From positions 5,704,001 through 5,768,000 of the forward strand of contig NZ_CP087164.1 of NCBI RefSeq assembly GCF_021172045.1: a DNA stretch of 64,000 nt, given 5' to 3'. Positions 42,784 to 51,569 of the stretch are shown here, piece by piece. The stretch's first letter is position 1; every line of letters begins with the position of its first letter. Made by a program: the position numbers and the translations under genes. The stretch is from Capillimicrobium parvum. Its GTDB lineage: Bacteria > Actinomycetota > Thermoleophilia > Solirubrobacterales > Solirubrobacteraceae. The notes under the pieces are model-generated. The model was not told the DNA's origin. It made no database searches and was given only the letters and a program-made list of their open reading frames with translations.

Positions 42784-42895
42784 CGCGATTATCGTATGGG
42801 CCGCAAGGGTGCTGTGGCAAGAGTCTCGCAGCGCATCGACACCATTGAGCGTCACCAGGGTCATCAGCGGCGCCGGGTCCGCGCGCCGGGGAAGG

Positions 42896-44167
42896 ATGCG
42901 TCCGTGGGCCCCCGCCCCGGGCCTCGGCGACGTGGTCGCGGCCGTCCTCTGGGTGGTCGCCGTCATCCCGTCGGCGTTCGGGTTCTGGCTGGTCGCCGGG
43001 GACCTCGCGAACGTCCCGGCGGCCGACACGCGGACGCTGGTGTTCTCCGCGATGTTCACCCTCGGCCTGGCCACGCTGGCGCAGGTCGCGGCCGGCTACC
43101 GCGGCCTCCTCTACGAGGGCCCGTCGGCGGCGTACCTCGCGGCGATCGTCGTCATCACCGCGGGCGGGCACGGCCTGGCCGGCGTGACCGGCGGGCTGAT
43201 CGTCGCGGGCGCGGCGATCGTCGCGCTGAGCCTGCTGCGCTTCGATCGCCTGCTGCGGCCGCTCATGACGCCGCTGACCGGCATGGTGTTCGTGCTCGTC
43301 GTGTGCGTGGCGGTGATCCCGGCGACGGCCGAGCGCGCGGTCGCGGCGAGCTCGGCCCATCCGCTCGGCACCGCGCCCGCGTGGGCCGCGGCCGCCGCCG
43401 TCGTCGTCACCGGCCTCGTCCTACAGGGCATTCCCGTGCTGCGCCAGTACGCGCTGTTCGGCGCGCTGCTCGCCGGCACCGCGGTGTCCTTCGCGATCTC
43501 CGGGATCCCGGACACCTCGCTGGCCGGTGGGCTGGCCACGCCGGACCTCATGCCGTGGGGGTCGCCCGACTTCGGCGCCGGGGTCATCGCGCCGTTCCTC
43601 ATCGCGGCGCTGCTCGTCGCGTTCAACGAGATCGCCGCCATCGAGGTCGCGGCCGACTCGTACGGGACCGTGCCCGCACCGGACGCCGGGCGCCGCGGCC
43701 TCGCCATCCACGGCGTCGCGCAGGTGGCGGGCGCGGCGGTCGGGAACGTGCTCGGCACGGTGGCGCGCCTGGACTCGGTGCCGATCGTGCGGCTGCTGGC
43801 CAACCGCCGGCGCGCCGCGCTCGCGCTGGCCGCGCTGATCGTGATGGGGCTGGCGTTCGTGGAGCCGTTCCTCGGCCTCGTGGCCGCGCTGCCGCTGACC
43901 GTCTCCGCCGCGCTGCTCGGCTTCATGATGGTGTCGCTCGTCGCCATCACCCTCGGCCGGGTGTGGGTCCTCGGGGGCCGCGCCCGCCTCGTCGCCGCGG
44001 TGGCCCTCGCGCCCTCGATCGCCTGGACACCGCTGCAGGACTCGCTGTCGGCCACCGCCCAGCTGATCGGCAACCCGATGCTGTGGGGCGTCGGCCTCGG
44101 CATCCTCCTCGAGCGCGGGCTGGCGCGCCGGGACCGAATCCGCGCAACCAGGCAAGGAGCCCCATGA
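42896..44167 (+). CDS. NCS2-like (xanthine/uracil/benzoate-type) membrane permease
   Basis: About 423 residues with 12 or more hydrophobic segments. YEGPSAAYLAAIVVITAGG and FNEIAAIEVAADSYGTVPAP followed by GVAQVAGAAVGNVLGTVARL match the pattern of nucleobase/ascorbate-type carriers (half-helix segments plus an acidic motif). The start is uncertain: ATG 42896 precedes a sensible N terminus, but the frame is open further upstream. It is the first gene of a two-gene operon with an EamA exporter and faces the GntR operon. It probably imports a purine-, pyrimidine- or hydantoin-like ring (inference). Confidence 0.7.
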   Translation: MRPWAPAPGLGDVVAAVLWVVAVIPSAFGFWLVAGDLANVPAADTRTLVFSAMFTLGLATLAQVAAGYRGLLYEGPSAAYLAAIVVITAGGHGLAGVTGGLIVAGAAIVALSLLRFDRLLRPLMTPLTGMVFVLVVCVAVIPATAERAVAASSAHPLGTAPAWAAAAAVVVTGLVLQGIPVLRQYALFGALLAGTAVSFAISGIPDTSLAGGLATPDLMPWGSPDFGAGVIAPFLIAALLVAFNEIAAIEVAADSYGTVPAPDAGRRGLAIHGVAQVAGAAVGNVLGTVARLDSVPIVRLLANRRRAALALAALIVMGLAFVEPFLGLVAALPLTVSAALLGFMMVSLVAITLGRVWVLGGRARLVAAVALAPSIAWTPLQDSLSATAQLIGNPMLWGVGLGILLERGLARRDRIRATRQGAP

Positions 44168-45177
44168 GCCGCCGTCCCGCTGCCGCCGTCCCCTACGTCC
44201 TGCTCGGCGTCACCGTCTTCTTCTGGGGCAGCGCGTTCCATGCCACGGCGGTCGGCACCGAGCACGCTTCGGCGGTGGTCTTCTCCACCCTGCGCGCCCT
44301 GCCGGCCGCGCTCGTGCTGCTCGCCGTCACGGCCCTGGTGCGGGGCAGCATCCCGCGCGGGCGAACGCTGGCGTGGGCGGCGCTCTCGGGCCTGCTGATG
44401 GTGACGCTCACGTTCGAGGGCATCGCCGAGGGCACCACGCTGGCCGGCGCCGGGAACGCGGCCGTGCTCGTCAACACCACCCCGTTCTTCGTGCTGCTGC
44501 TGGGGCGCGCGTTCCTCGGCGAGCGGATCGCCAACTGGGGCGTCATCGGGCTCGTCACGGCGTTCGTCGGCGTCGTGGTGATGGTCTCCTCCCAGCTCGG
44601 CGGCGACGCCAGCACGGGCGACCTCGCGCTCGGCATGGGCATCGCGCTGGCCTCTGGGGCCGGGTTCGGCGTCGGCACCCTGATCGTCAAGGCCACGGCC
44701 ACGCGCTATCCGGAGACCGACCTCAAGGGCTTCGCCGCCGTCCAGCACCTCGTGGGCGGGATCGCGCTCATCCCGCTGGCGCTCGCCTACGGCGACATCG
44801 GGGACACCGACTGGGGCTCCGCGGACCTGTGGGGCGCCATCGCCTGGGTCGCGATCGGCAGCTCGGCGATCGCGTCGCTGGCCTACTTCACGGCGCTGCG
44901 AGCCATCCCGGCGGCACGCGCGAGCGCGTGGCAGTTCCTCGCGCCGGTGGTCGCGGTCGTCGTCGAGGTCGCCTACGGCAACACGCCCGATGGGATCGTG
45001 CTCGCGGGCATGGGGCTGGTCATCGCCGGCGTCGCGGTGGTGAGCATCGCGCCGGCGCGCGCCGCGGCCCGCGCCGGGCGGGCGGCGCGCGACCGCCGGC
45101 TTGCCCTAGAGGTCGAGCCCGGGCTCGCCCGCCGTCCAGCCGCCGTCAACCGGCAGGAGGTGCCCGGTGATGAGTGA
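44164..45177 (+). CDS. EamA/DMT-family transporter
   Basis: A 337-residue drug/metabolite transporter with ten hydrophobic segments in two EamA repeats (FWGSAFHATAVGTEHASAVV and RALPAALVLLA in the first; LGMGIALASGAGFGVGTLIV and AYFTALRAIPAARASAWQFL in the second). AAGGAG lies before ATG, which overlaps the permease stop by 4 bp. EamA proteins often export amino acids or metabolites. Its last 72 bp run antisense into the convergent SDR gene, and the last 25 residues are Arg-rich and likely dispensable. Confidence 0.85.
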   Translation: MSRRPAAAVPYVLLGVTVFFWGSAFHATAVGTEHASAVVFSTLRALPAALVLLAVTALVRGSIPRGRTLAWAALSGLLMVTLTFEGIAEGTTLAGAGNAAVLVNTTPFFVLLLGRAFLGERIANWGVIGLVTAFVGVVVMVSSQLGGDASTGDLALGMGIALASGAGFGVGTLIVKATATRYPETDLKGFAAVQHLVGGIALIPLALAYGDIGDTDWGSADLWGAIAWVAIGSSAIASLAYFTALRAIPAARASAWQFLAPVVAVVVEVAYGNTPDGIVLAGMGLVIAGVAVVSIAPARAAARAGRAARDRRLALEVEPGLARRPAAVNRQEVPGDE

Positions 45178-45897
45178 CGCGGCGTCGGAGCAGAGGAAGA
45201 CCGCGGCCCCGGCGATGTCCTCGGGCTGACCGATGCGCCCGAGCGGGATCCGCTTGACCGACGCGTCGTGGACCTGCTGGATGCGCAGCATCGGCTCCGC
45301 CATCGGCGTCCACACGAACGTCGGGGCGATCGCGTTGACCCGGATGCCGTGCGGCGCCCAGTCGATCGCCTGACTGCGGGTCATCGCCGCGATCGCGCCC
45401 TTCGTGGCCGTGTAGACGACCTGGTGGGGCAGCGAGAGGATCGCCGCCTGCGAGGCGAGGTTCACGATGGAGCCGCTGCCGCGGGCGCGCATGTTCGGGA
45501 AGGCGGCCTGCGCGGTGAACAGGCTGCCCTTCACGTTGACGCGCCATAGGAGGTCGAGGTCCTCCTCGGACGCCTCCTCGGCCGGAACGTTCTCGCTGAT
45601 GACCGCCGCGCAGTTCACGACGCCGTCGACGCGCCCGAGCGTGCCCACGATCTGCTCGAACGCGGCCATGACCGCCGTGCGGTCGCCCACGTCGACGCCG
45701 AGGCTGAGGACGCGGCGCCCCGTCGCCTCGACGAGGCCCGCGGTGTCGGCCAGGCGCCCCTCGTCGAGGTCGATGAGCGCGATGTCGGCCCCGGCCTCCG
45801 CCGCCGCGGCGGCGACGCCCTGGCCGATGCCCTGCGCCGAGCCCGTGACCGCGACGACGCGCCCCGAAAGCCCGAAGTCGATCTTGAAGTCCGACAT
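45106..45897 (-). CDS. Short-chain dehydrogenase/reductase
   Basis: A 263-residue classical SDR: TGSAQGIGQG (residues 18-27) for the cofactor, DVGDR with NCAAV, and catalytic Ser149, Tyr162 and Lys166 (NLASQ, YTATK). An Asp after the second strand (LIDLDEG) favours NAD over NADP. The 3' end overlaps the EamA gene by 72 bp. The start codon ATG TCG GAC TT itself forms a copy of the AWGTCSGACWT motif (45887-45897). It is divergent from an aldehyde dehydrogenase operon that shares the control region; alcohol/ketone interconversion in the same pathway is likely. Confidence 0.85.
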   Translation of the reverse strand: MSDFKIDFGLSGRVVAVTGSAQGIGQGVAAAAAEAGADIALIDLDEGRLADTAGLVEATGRRVLSLGVDVGDRTAVMAAFEQIVGTLGRVDGVVNCAAVISENVPAEEASEEDLDLLWRVNVKGSLFTAQAAFPNMRARGSGSIVNLASQAAILSLPHQVVYTATKGAIAAMTRSQAIDWAPHGIRVNAIAPTFVWTPMAEPMLRIQQVHDASVKRIPLGRIGQPEDIAGAAVFLCSDAASLITGHLLPVDGGWTAGEPGLDL

Positions 45898-45970
45898 TCA
45901 CTCCACCTCTCGTCAGGTTGCGGCAATGGGCGCGCCCTGGGGCCGCGTGCGCGACTGGGCATGCGAGGTT

Positions 45971-46022
45971 TAAGTGTAAGTCGAACTTCGGTCTGATGCA
46001 GCGCGGCGGCGGGTGATAGAAC
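45971..46022. promoter_or_regulatory. Divergent control region with AAGTCGAACTT box and leaderless -10
   Basis: AAGTCGAACTT (45979-45989) is a near-perfect copy of the AWGTCSGACWT palindrome. Read leftward, CCGAAGTTCGACTTACACTT resembles CCGAAGTCCGACTTCCGCTT upstream of the CoA-transferase at 57.9 kb. Rightward, TAGAAC (46017-46022) lies 6 nt before ATG 46029 without a ribosome site, suggesting a leaderless mRNA. Confidence 0.55.
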
Positions 46023-46028
46023 CTGCCC

Positions 46029-47525
46029 ATGAGCGCCAGCGCCGTGACCGAGTACCAGATGGTGATCGGCGGGCAGTCCGTGCCCGCCTCGGGCGGCCGC
46101 ACCCTCGACAGCGTCGACCCGGCCACGGGCGACACGTGGGCGCGGATCCCGGATGCGACGCCCGAGGACGTCGACCGCGCCGTGGCCGCCGCCCGGTCCG
46201 CCTTGCGCGACCCGGCCTGGGCGGGTCTCACGGCGTCCGCCCGCGGGCGCCTGCTGACCGACCTCGCTGCCCTCGTCGAGGAGGAGGCCGACGCGCTGGC
46301 CCGCATCGAGACGCGCGACAACGGCAAGCTGCTGCGCGAGACCAGCGCGCAGGCCCACGCGCTCGGGCGCTGGTACCGCTACTTCGGCGGGCTGGCCGAC
46401 AAGATCGAGGGCAGCGTCCCGCCGATCGACTTCCCGAGCGTCATGAACTTCACCGTGCGCGAGCCCGTGGGCGTCGTCGCCGCGATCGCGCCGTGGAACT
46501 CGCCGCTGCTGCTCGCCACGTGGAAGCTCGCGCCCGCGCTCGCGGCCGGCAACGCGGTGGTGGCCAAGCCGAGCGAGTACACGTCCGCGTCGCTGATCGA
46601 GCTGGCGCAGCTGTTCGAGCGCGCGGGCTTCCCGCCCGGCGTGCTCAACGTGATCACGGGGACGGGGGCGGGCGCGGGCGCCGCGCTCACCGGCCACCCG
46701 GGCATCGACCACATCGCCTTCACCGGCGGACCCGAGAGCGCCCGGGCCATCGGCCACGCCGCGGCCGACCGGCTGACGCCCGCGACCTACGAGCTCGGCG
46801 GCAAGTCGGCCAACGTCGTCTTCGAGGACGCCCAGCTCGACGCGGCCGAGGCCGGCGTGCTCGCCGGGATCTTCGCCGCGTCCGGACAGACCTGCATCGC
46901 CGGCTCGCGCCTGCTCGTGCAGCGGACGATCGCCGAGGACTTCTCCGCGCGGATCGTGGCGCGCACCGAGGCGATCCGCCTCGGCGACCCGACCGCGCCC
47001 GACACGCAGATGGGCCCGGCGGCCACGGCCCCGCAGCGCGAGCGGATCGCCGGCGCGGTCGAGCGGGCGGTCGCCGGGGGCGCCACGCTGGCGGCGGGCG
47101 GCCGCATCCCCGACGACCCGGCGCTCGGCCGCGGGCTCTACTACGCGCCGACCGTCCTCACCGACGTCACCCCCGAGAGCGAGATCGCGCAGACCGAGGT
47201 CTTCGGGCCGGTGCTCGCCGTCATCCCGTTCGAGGACGAGGCCGACGCGGTGCGCATCGCCAACGCGACGCCGTACGCGCTGGCCGCGGGGGTCTGGACC
47301 CGCGACGTCAAGCGCGCGCACCGCATGGCGCGGGCGCTCGACGCCGGCACGATCTGGGTCAACACGTACCGCGCCGTCTCGCCGCTGTCGCCGTTCGGCG
47401 GCTCGGGCCTCAGCGGCTTCGGCCGCGAGAACGGGATGGAGGCGATCACCGCGTTCACGAAGACGAAGAGCGTGTGGATCGAGCTCTCCGAGGACGTCCA
47501 GGACCCGTTCGTCCTCCGGGTCTGA
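46029..47525 (+). CDS. Aldehyde dehydrogenase
   Basis: A 498-residue ALDH with Asn in IAPWNSP, Glu255 in YELGGKSA and nucleophile Cys289 in SGQTCIAG; the C terminus has GSGLSGFGRENGMEAITAFT as in betaine- and carboxymuconate-type ALDHs. The ATG follows a -10 box by 6 nt. It ends one nucleotide before the start of an LLM oxidoreductase, and an SDR follows, so three oxidoreductases are co-expressed. The divergent SDR shares its control region. Together they suggest stepwise oxidation of an alcohol or aldehyde side chain; the substrate is unknown. Confidence 0.85.
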   Translation: MSASAVTEYQMVIGGQSVPASGGRTLDSVDPATGDTWARIPDATPEDVDRAVAAARSALRDPAWAGLTASARGRLLTDLAALVEEEADALARIETRDNGKLLRETSAQAHALGRWYRYFGGLADKIEGSVPPIDFPSVMNFTVREPVGVVAAIAPWNSPLLLATWKLAPALAAGNAVVAKPSEYTSASLIELAQLFERAGFPPGVLNVITGTGAGAGAALTGHPGIDHIAFTGGPESARAIGHAAADRLTPATYELGGKSANVVFEDAQLDAAEAGVLAGIFAASGQTCIAGSRLLVQRTIAEDFSARIVARTEAIRLGDPTAPDTQMGPAATAPQRERIAGAVERAVAGGATLAAGGRIPDDPALGRGLYYAPTVLTDVTPESEIAQTEVFGPVLAVIPFEDEADAVRIANATPYALAAGVWTRDVKRAHRMARALDAGTIWVNTYRAVSPLSPFGGSGLSGFGRENGMEAITAFTKTKSVWIELSEDVQDPFVLRV

Positions 47526-47526
47526 G

Positions 47527-48573
47527 ATGGAGGGCACCGGCGCACGGATCCAGCTCGGCCTGTTCGTCTCCGGCCAGCACCCGCCCCAGCGCAACCCCGC
47601 CGAGGCGATCCGCGAGCACCTCGAGCAGGTCGAGCTGGCGCGCGAGCTGGGGTTCGCCTCCGTGTTCGCGGGCCAGCACTTCCTCTCCGACCCCTTCGCG
47701 ATGTTCCAGAGCATCCCGCTGCTGGCCCGGCTCGCCGCCTCGGCCGACGGGATGATCGTCGGGACCGGCATCGTGCTGCTGCCGCTGCTGAACCCGGTGG
47801 AGGTCGCGGAGAACGCGGCGACGCTGCATGCGATTTGCGGCGGGCGCCACGTCCTCGGCGTGGGCATCGGCTACCGCGCCGCCGAGAACGCGGCCTTCGG
47901 CCTCGGGCCCGGCCGCGCCGCCGTGCTGGAGGCCAAGCTCGACGTCGTGCGCCGGCTGCTGGCCGGCGAGTCCGTCACCGCTTCCGGCCCGGGGTACGCG
48001 CTCGAGGGCGCGCGCCTCGCGCTGGTGCCCGAGCGCCCGCCGCCGATCTGGATGGCCGCCAACGGCGACCGCGCCGTCGCGCGCGCCGCGCGGCTGTCCG
48101 ACGCGTGGATGGTCAACCCGCACACGCGGCTGGACGAGCTCGCACGCCAGATGCAGATCTTCCGCGCCGAGCGCGCCGCCGCGGGGCTGCCGCCCTCGGC
48201 CTGCACGCCGGTGATCAAGGAGGTCTGCGTCGCCGAGACGGACGCCGCGGCGATGGAGGCGGCGCGACCGTGGCTGAAGGGCAAGTACGACGCCTACGTG
48301 GACTGGGGCCAGAGCGAGGTGCTGCCGCCGGCCGACACGCTGCGGCGCGAGTTCGACGAGCTGACGGCGGGTGGGAGGTTCGTGCTCGGATCGCCGGAGA
48401 CGTGCACGGCCATCCTGGCCCAGCACGTCGACCGGCTCGGCGCGGACCACGTCATCTGCCGCGTGCAGTGGCCGGGGATGCCGCAGGAGCACGTGCTGCG
48501 CTCGCTGCGGCTGCTGGCGCGCGAGGTGCTCCCGGCCCTGCGCGGGAACGCGGCAGGAGGAGGGCGGCCATGA
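47527..48573 (+). CDS. LLM-class flavin/F420-dependent oxidoreductase
   Basis: A 348-residue luciferase-like protein: QLGLFVSGQHPPQRN at the start, LGFASVFAGQHFLSDPFAMF with the typical E/Q-H pair, GTGIVLLPLLNPVEVAENAA and GGRHVLGVGIGYRAAEN as barrel strands, and GSPETCTAILAQHVDRLGAD near the end. FMN-type monooxygenases and F420 enzymes share these motifs; the H-rich GQHFLSDPF loop is common in the monooxygenase-like branch. It is coupled to the ALDH before it (1-nt gap) and to the SDR after it (4-bp overlap). It might oxygenate the substrate whose products the neighbours oxidise. Confidence 0.8.
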   Translation: MEGTGARIQLGLFVSGQHPPQRNPAEAIREHLEQVELARELGFASVFAGQHFLSDPFAMFQSIPLLARLAASADGMIVGTGIVLLPLLNPVEVAENAATLHAICGGRHVLGVGIGYRAAENAAFGLGPGRAAVLEAKLDVVRRLLAGESVTASGPGYALEGARLALVPERPPPIWMAANGDRAVARAARLSDAWMVNPHTRLDELARQMQIFRAERAAAGLPPSACTPVIKEVCVAETDAAAMEAARPWLKGKYDAYVDWGQSEVLPPADTLRREFDELTAGGRFVLGSPETCTAILAQHVDRLGADHVICRVQWPGMPQEHVLRSLRLLAREVLPALRGNAAGGGRP

Positions 48574-49307
48574 GGCTCTCGGGCAAGCGGATCGTCGTGA
48601 CCGGCGCGGCGTCGGGAATCGGGCGCGAGGTCGTCGCGCGCTGCCGGGAGGAGGGCGCGCGCGTCGCGCCGGTCGACCGGGACGCGGGCGAGGTCGAGGG
48701 CCAGGGCGTCCACGTCGCCGACGTCACCGACGCGGCCGCGGTGCAGCGGGCGATCGAGGCGGCCGTCGCCGAGATGGGCGGCCTGGACGTCGTCGTCAAC
48801 AACGCGGGCATCCCGATGGTCGGCGCGGTCCACGAGCTCGCCGAGGACGACTGGGACCGCGCGCTCGCCGTGGACCTCAAGTCGGTGTTCCTCGTGTCGC
48901 GCGCGGCGTGGCCGCACCTGCGCGAGTCGGGCGGCGGCGCGATCGCCAACACCGCCTCCGTCGCCGGGCAGTGGGGGACGCCGGGCCAGGCCGCCTACGC
49001 GACGGCGAAGGCCGGCGTCGTGATGCTCACGAGGTGCATGGCGCTCGACGGCGCGAAGGACGGCATCCGGGTCAACGCCGTCGCCCCGGGCTTCGTGGCG
49101 ACCCCGATGCTCGAGCGCTACCTGGATGCGCAGGAGGCCCCGGCGGCCGCGCGCACCGGCGTCGAGGCGCTGCACCCGCTCGGCCGCCTCGGCGTCCCGC
49201 GCGACATCGCCGACGCGTTCGTGTACCTCGTCTCCGACGAGGCGCGCTGGGTGACCGGCGCGACGCTCGCGGTCGACGGCGGCTTCACGGCCGGCATCCA
49301 CGGCTGA
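48570..49307 (+). CDS. Short-chain dehydrogenase/reductase
   Basis: A 245-residue classical SDR with TGAASGIGRE (residues 11-20), NNAG (77-80), catalytic Ser130, Tyr143 and Lys147 (NTASV, YATAK) and a C-terminal TLAVDGGFTAGIHG. AGGAGGAG precedes the ATG, which overlaps the LLM gene by 4 bp. It completes an ALDH-LLM-SDR operon. The cofactor strand ends in PVDRDAG, consistent with NAD preference. Substrate unknown. Confidence 0.85.
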   Translation: MRLSGKRIVVTGAASGIGREVVARCREEGARVAPVDRDAGEVEGQGVHVADVTDAAAVQRAIEAAVAEMGGLDVVVNNAGIPMVGAVHELAEDDWDRALAVDLKSVFLVSRAAWPHLRESGGGAIANTASVAGQWGTPGQAAYATAKAGVVMLTRCMALDGAKDGIRVNAVAPGFVATPMLERYLDAQEAPAAARTGVEALHPLGRLGVPRDIADAFVYLVSDEARWVTGATLAVDGGFTAGIHG

Positions 49308-49342
49308 GCGCGGCGCGCCGGAGGACGCGGCCCGAGGCGCGA

Positions 49343-49372
49343 AAGTCGGACATCGCGTCCCCCGGGTAGGAT
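49343..49372 (+). promoter_or_regulatory. AAGTCGGACAT box and leaderless promoter
   Basis: AAGTCGGACAT (49343-49353) covers the -35 position. TAGGAT (49367-49372) lies 7 nt before GTG 49380, with no ribosome binding site. The arrangement mirrors that before the LLM gene at 10525. Confidence 0.6.
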
Positions 49373-49379
49373 CGCCGCC

Positions 49380-50459
49380 GTGCGCGAGCTCAACATCGCC
49401 GTCATCCCGGGCGACGGGATCGGCCCCGAGGTCATCCCCCAGGCGGTCGCGGCCCTCGAGGCCGCCGCCGCGTCGCACGGCGGTCTGCGGATCGCCGCCG
49501 AGAGCTTCCCGTGGGGCTCCGAGCACTACCTGGAGCACGGGCACGTGATGCCCGACGACGGCCCGGAGCGCCTTGCCGGGTTCGACGCGATCCTCGCCGG
49601 CCCGGTCGGCGACCCGCGAATCCCCGACACCGTGACGGTGTGGGGGCTCATCCTCGCGCTGCGCCAGGCGTTCGACCAATACGTGAACCTGCGCCCCGCG
49701 CAGCTGCTGACCGGCGTGCGCGGGCCGCTGGCCGACGTGCCGCCCGAGTCGGTCGACATGGTCTTCGTCCGCGAGAACACCGAGGGCGAGTACGGCGGCG
49801 CGGGCGGACGGGTGCACCGCGACCGGCCCGCCGAGGTGGCGGTCGAGACCTCGGTGTTCACGCGCTCGGGGATCGAGCGGATCGTGCGCTACGCCTTCGA
49901 GCACGCGCGCGCCGCGGGCCGGCGCCGGGTGACGAGCGCGACGAAGTCCAATGCGCTGCGCCACGCGATGCCGCTGTGGGACGAGGTCTTCGCCGAGGTG
50001 GCGGCCGACTACGCCGACATCGAGCACGACTCCTGCCTCATCGACGCGCTCGTGGCGCGGATGGTCAGCCGGCCGGACTCGCTGGACGTCGTCGTGGCGA
50101 GCAACCTGTTCGGCGACATCCTCACCGACCTCGGCGCGGCGATCGCCGGGAGCATGGGGCTCGCGCCGAGCGCGAACCTGGATCCGACGCGCCGCAGCCC
50201 GAGCCTCTTCCAGGCCATCCACGGCTCGGCGCCCGACATCGCCGGGCGCGGGATCGCCAACCCGATCGCGGAGATCTGGTCGGCCGCCATGCTGCTCGAG
50301 TTCGCCGGCGAGCAGGAGGCCGGCGCGGCGCTCATGGAGGCCGTGCGCGAGACGGTCGCCGACCCGGCGCGGCGCACGACCGACCTGGGCGGCAGCGCAT
50401 CCACGGCCGAGGTCGGCACGGCGGTGTGCGCGGCGGTCGCGGCCCGGGCGACCGCCTGA
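49380..50459 (+). CDS. Tartrate/D-malate/isopropylmalate-type dehydrogenase
   Basis: A 359-residue beta-decarboxylating dehydrogenase. NIAVIPGDGIGPEVIPQAV opens the fold, FVRENTEGEYGGAGGRVH is the substrate loop, and ASNLFGDILTDLGAAIAGSM carries the conserved metal-binding Asp residues and Gly-rich turn. Length and the WGSEHYLEHGHVMPDDG segment match tartrate/D-malate dehydrogenases (TtuC/DmlA) better than leucine-pathway LeuB, which usually sits in a leucine cluster. It oxidises a 2-hydroxy diacid to a keto acid with NAD. It is monocistronic, with its own leaderless GTG start. Confidence 0.8.
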   Translation: MRELNIAVIPGDGIGPEVIPQAVAALEAAAASHGGLRIAAESFPWGSEHYLEHGHVMPDDGPERLAGFDAILAGPVGDPRIPDTVTVWGLILALRQAFDQYVNLRPAQLLTGVRGPLADVPPESVDMVFVRENTEGEYGGAGGRVHRDRPAEVAVETSVFTRSGIERIVRYAFEHARAAGRRRVTSATKSNALRHAMPLWDEVFAEVAADYADIEHDSCLIDALVARMVSRPDSLDVVVASNLFGDILTDLGAAIAGSMGLAPSANLDPTRRSPSLFQAIHGSAPDIAGRGIANPIAEIWSAAMLLEFAGEQEAGAALMEAVRETVADPARRTTDLGGSASTAEVGTAVCAAVAARATA

Positions 50460-50465
50460 GCGGCG

Positions 50466-51569
50466 TCAGCCCTCGAACACGTCGAGCGGCAGCAGCGCCG
50501 AGACCATCCCGTTCGGGACGTTGACGGCCTGGCTGATGCGCAGGTCGGCGGCGACGCTCGCCAGCACGTAGGCCTGCTCGGCGCGCAGGCCCCGCTCGGC
50601 GACGAGCCACCCCACGAGCTCCTCGAGCGCGCGGCGGGCCGCGAGCCGGAGGTCCAGGCCGGCGTTCTCGCCGTCGTCGGTCAGCGGGATGCCGGTGGTG
50701 GCGAACCAGCGGCGCGGTCGCGGCGCGGGCTCCTCGGTGTGCTCGAAGGCGGGGAAGCGGGGCGTCCAGCCGCCCGAGCCCGGCGCGCGCAGGTCGACGC
50801 GCACGCGCGCGATGCCCGAGGCCTCGATCGCCGTCCCGCACGACTCGCCGTCGCCCTGCGCGACGTGGATGTCGCCCAGCGAGAGCAGCGCCCCGGGTAC
50901 GTGCACCGGGAGCAGCAGGAGGCTGCCCGCGGTCAGCTGGCGGATGTCGAGGTTGCCGCCGTTCTCGCGCGGCGGGATGGTGCGCAGCCCCTCGGCGCCG
51001 ATCGCGCCGCCCGGCACGGCGGCGTTCGGCTCGGGACCGAGCACCATCGCCCCGGTGCGCGCGAGCGCCGCCTCGCGCTCGCGCGCCTGGGCGAGCAGCG
51101 GCGCCGACGGGGCGACCGCGATCGCGCCGAGGAACGGGCGCGCACGGATGGCGATCCCCGGCAGGTCGTCGCTGCGCGCGACCCCGTCGGCGATCCGCCA
51201 GCGCACAAGGAAGGGCGCGTCGAAGTAGCCGGCGAGGAGGCCGAACCCGGGGATGACCGCGGTGGCCCCCTCGGGATCCGGCTGCACCTCGAGGATGTCG
51301 ACGGCGAGGACGTCGCCGGGCTGCGCGCCGCGCACGACCACCGGACCGGTGAGCGAGTGGTTGGCGTCGAGCCCGATGTGCGCGAGGGCGGCCGACGAGC
51401 CGGCGCGCAGCAGCTCGCCGTCCATGCCGTCGCGGCACTCGACCTCCAACTCGTCGCCCGGGTCGATCGTCAACACGGGCGGCACGCCGGGATGCAGCCG
51501 GTTGTGGGCGCCCTGCGGGTCGTCGAGGATCGACCGCGTGCGCTCCACGGCGAGCCGGTGCACCGTCAT
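50466..51569 (-). CDS. Acetamidase/formamidase-family protein (FmdA-like)
   Basis: A 367-residue protein of the FmdA/AmdA family. It starts VHRLAVERTRSILDDPQGAH; inside are DPGDELEVECRDGMDGEL, RGAQPGDVLAVDILEV, GGNLDIRQLTAGSLLLLPVH and LGDIHVAQGDGESCGTAIEA, all hallmarks of the family fold. These enzymes cleave small amides such as formamide to acid and ammonia, often to recover nitrogen. It overlaps the GAF gene by 4 bp and nearly abuts the convergent dehydrogenase (6 bp). It may release ammonia from the small amide left by ring breakdown (inference). Confidence 0.8.
   Translation of the reverse strand: MTVHRLAVERTRSILDDPQGAHNRLHPGVPPVLTIDPGDELEVECRDGMDGELLRAGSSAALAHIGLDANHSLTGPVVVRGAQPGDVLAVDILEVQPDPEGATAVIPGFGLLAGYFDAPFLVRWRIADGVARSDDLPGIAIRARPFLGAIAVAPSAPLLAQAREREAALARTGAMVLGPEPNAAVPGGAIGAEGLRTIPPRENGGNLDIRQLTAGSLLLLPVHVPGALLSLGDIHVAQGDGESCGTAIEASGIARVRVDLRAPGSGGWTPRFPAFEHTEEPAPRPRRWFATTGIPLTDDGENAGLDLRLAARRALEELVGWLVAERGLRAEQAYVLASVAADLRISQAVNVPNGMVSALLPLDVFEG

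Noticed and set aside
42697-42895. Separate small gene upstream of the NCS2-like permease
   Set aside because: The frame beginning at 42697 has no motif and crosses the operator; it is read as the 5' untranslated region.
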